Source: Rhodoferax mekongensis
GTDB lineage: Bacteria; Pseudomonadota; Gammaproteobacteria; Burkholderiales; Burkholderiaceae_C
Reading direction: 5' to 3'
DNA: 64,000 bases
Assembly: GCF_032191775.1 (NCBI RefSeq)
Contig: NZ_CP132507.1
Location: 707,001 to 771,000, forward strand
This document shows, one piece after another, positions 62,193 through 64,000 of this stretch. Numbering within the stretch: the stretch's first letter is position 1; every line of letters starts with the position of its first letter. The notes beneath the pieces were generated by a model that worked only from the letters and a program-made list of their open reading frames with translations, had not been told where the DNA came from and ran no database searches. The position numbers were made by a program, and so were the translations under genes.

Positions 62193-64000
62193 GTGGCTGG
62201 GAAAAAGACAAAGAAATCGGAATTCTGGCGAACGGACTGGTTTGCAGGGCTTTTTCTCATTCTGATTGCCACTGTCGTTTACACGGCCACGGACTTTGCC
62301 GGTGGCTTGGAGCGCCGGTTTTATGACTTCGCCAGTACGGCCAGTAACCGACAGCCCTCGGACCGTATTGCCATCATTGCTATCGATGACCAGAGTGTGT
62401 CCAATCTGGGCCGGTGGCCGTGGCCCCGCTCCTACCAGGCAAATTTGATCGATTTGTTGGCACAAGCCAAAGCCAAGACGGTAGTTCAAACCATTTTTTT
62501 CTTTGAGCCCCAAAAAGACCCGGGCCTGGTTTACATCCAGAAACTCAAAGAATTGGTCGGTAATCCGGATCCCGTCCTAGGCAACAACGAAGCGATCGCA
62601 CGAACTTTTGCGGAAGCTGAGGCAGCGCTGGACACTGACACGGCACTGGCTAAAAGTCTGCATAACGCGGGCAATGTTTTGTTGCCATCGGTGTTTGTGT
62701 TGGGAGAGCCTCAGGGGAAAGCGGACAGTCCATTGCCTCCCTTCGTACTGGCTCAATCGTTGGATGAGGTTTCCGCTTTCTCTCTGCCAGCATTGCGCGG
62801 CCAATACCCCATCGATGCTCTCGGCAGCAATGCTGCTGCAGTCGGACATCTGAATCAGTACATTGACCAGGACGGAGCTGTGCGGAGAGAGCCATTGCTG
62901 GTGAATTATTTCGGCAAAGCCGTACCGTCGATGGCCCTGTTGGCAGCCATGAAGAGCTTGAACTTGACACTGGCTGACATTCGATTGAATGACGGTGACT
63001 CGGTGCAGCTTGGGCGCTTGAAAATCAAGACCGACAGCTCGGCCATGATGTCTCCCCAGTTCTACAGGGACAGAGAAGGGCGTCCGGCATTCCAGGTGGA
63101 TTCCTTCTACGATGTAGTCAGCGGGAAAATTCCACTTAGCAAGTACACCGACAAGATTGTGATCATTGGGGCGACTGCAGCGGGAGTCGGTGTCCAGTTT
63201 CCAGTTCCCGGTCATCCGGCTTTGTCACCTGCAGAAACCATTGCGCACATCACATCAAGTATTCTGAGTGAGCATTTCATTGTTGAGCCCGCATGGAGTG
63301 CTTGGGTTCTGCTTGTTGCAATGTTTCTGGTCGCTTTATACGTGGTTTTGGCCCTGCCCAGGCTTTCTGCAGGGCCAGCAGCGATGATGACGGCGAGCCT
63401 TTTTTTGACTCTGCTTCTTGCTGAGTACGGTTTGCTGGCTGGGGCATCCATTTCACTACCGCTTCTTTTGCCGGCGCTCGTGCTGATCACAGGGCACGTA
63501 GGCCTTACCACCAAGCGTTTTCTGGTGACGGAAGCCGGCAAGGTGAAGTCAGATGAGGAATCTGCGGAAACCAACCGCATGATGGGCCTGGCTCTCCAGG
63601 GGCAAGGTCAACTGGATATGGCCTTTGATCGTTTCCGGCGAGTGCCTGCCAGCGAGGCGGTTTTGGGCAATCTCTACAGCCTTGCGCTGGACTTTGAGCG
63701 AAAACGCCAATTCAACAAGGCGCAAGCGGTATACGAACACATTGCGGCTGCAGATGCGAACTTTAAAGAAGTACAGCAAAAATTGAATCGTGTAAAGCAC
63801 CTTTCTGAAACGGTCATCCTGGGTGGAGGCAGTCACCCCGGTGGAACCATGCTTCTGGATGGTGCGTCCATGGAAAAACCCATGTTGGGGCGGTACCAGG
63901 TAGAAAAAGAGCTGGGTAAAGGCGCGATGGGTGTCGTCTACCAGGGGAAAGATCCCAAAATCGGGCGGGTGGTCGCGATTAAGACGATGGCGCTTAGCGA
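62193..64000 (+). CDS. CHASE2 - Ser/Thr protein kinase (partial, runs off the window)
   Basis: The GTG-start frame (AGGGGG upstream) stays open to the window end for 602 codons. A membrane segment near residue 16-32 (FAGLFLILIATVVYTATDF) leads a CHASE2 sensor domain (FYDFASTASNRQPSDRIAIIAIDDQS; VIIGATAAGVGVQFPVPG), then further membrane segments, a helical TPR-like linker (LALQGQGQLDMAFDRFRRVP) and the start of a protein kinase (LGRYQVEKELGKGAMGVVYQG, then VAIKTMALS). The gene is lower in GC than its neighbours. The catalytic loop lies beyond the window. Confidence 0.85.
   Translation, partial: MAGKKTKKSEFWRTDWFAGLFLILIATVVYTATDFAGGLERRFYDFASTASNRQPSDRIAIIAIDDQSVSNLGRWPWPRSYQANLIDLLAQAKAKTVVQTIFFFEPQKDPGLVYIQKLKELVGNPDPVLGNNEAIARTFAEAEAALDTDTALAKSLHNAGNVLLPSVFVLGEPQGKADSPLPPFVLAQSLDEVSAFSLPALRGQYPIDALGSNAAAVGHLNQYIDQDGAVRREPLLVNYFGKAVPSMALLAAMKSLNLTLADIRLNDGDSVQLGRLKIKTDSSAMMSPQFYRDREGRPAFQVDSFYDVVSGKIPLSKYTDKIVIIGATAAGVGVQFPVPGHPALSPAETIAHITSSILSEHFIVEPAWSAWVLLVAMFLVALYVVLALPRLSAGPAAMMTASLFLTLLLAEYGLLAGASISLPLLLPALVLITGHVGLTTKRFLVTEAGKVKSDEESAETNRMMGLALQGQGQLDMAFDRFRRVPASEAVLGNLYSLALDFERKRQFNKAQAVYEHIAAADANFKEVQQKLNRVKHLSETVILGGGSHPGGTMLLDGASMEKPMLGRYQVEKELGKGAMGVVYQGKDPKIGRVVAIKTMALS

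Overview
The window reads as chromosomal DNA of a high-GC betaproteobacterium of the order Burkholderiales, most probably family Comamonadaceae (a Rhodoferax- or Curvibacter-like organism). The grounds are the recA-recX, argC and sucCD-terC gene content, TctDE-type two-component genes, the protein flavour, and a dispersed intergenic repeat of a kind I associate with that family. No rRNA, tRNA, CRISPR array, complete insertion sequence or prophage was seen.

Layout. 0-6 kb: BASS transporter, chalcone-isomerase-like protein, RarD permease, O-antigen-ligase-like protein, tautomerase, and a tightly overlapping DTW / Mrr-like pair. 6.1-7.8 kb: homoserine dehydrogenase behind what looks like a threonine attenuator. 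7.8-15.5 kb: small regulator/enzyme units (MarR-DUF2798 with twin operators, dienelactone hydrolase, MocR-PPOX, LysR with a carboxymuconolactone decarboxylase operon). 15.5-26.6 kb: an accessory stretch with XRE-MmyB, HipA-like YjjJ, YdeI-like, Fic, a DUF2130 nuclease-like protein, a low-GC protein with a HEPN-like motif and an internally deleted UvrD-type helicase. 26.8-28.6 kb: a 7TMR-DISM diguanylate cyclase.

28.6-44.4 kb is dominated by amino-sugar use: GntR regulator and nagA; then, after an AraC/GyrI pair and an RRM protein, a sensor kinase, a response regulator and an orphan solute-binding protein divergent from a sugar ABC transporter, N-acetylglucosamine kinase, SIS-domain deaminase and a hexose-6-phosphate mutarotase. 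Together they would import GlcNAc or a related sugar and convert it to fructose-6-phosphate.

44.4-64 kb is mostly core: YqhA, an ABC exporter pair, a CDF metal exporter, topB (frameshifted in a G run, with a C-terminal SWIB domain) divergent from a SET-domain methyltransferase, birA, a SPOR-like protein, a TctDE-like two-component pair, a MarR regulator, recA-recX with an upstream SOS-like box, argC, sucCD, terC, and a CHASE2-Ser/Thr kinase cut by the window end.

The most unusual overall feature is a roughly 50-bp imperfect-palindrome repeat present in at least a dozen copies. Most sit against the 3' ends of genes, several supply the stop codon (one also a start codon), and one is translated inside topB.
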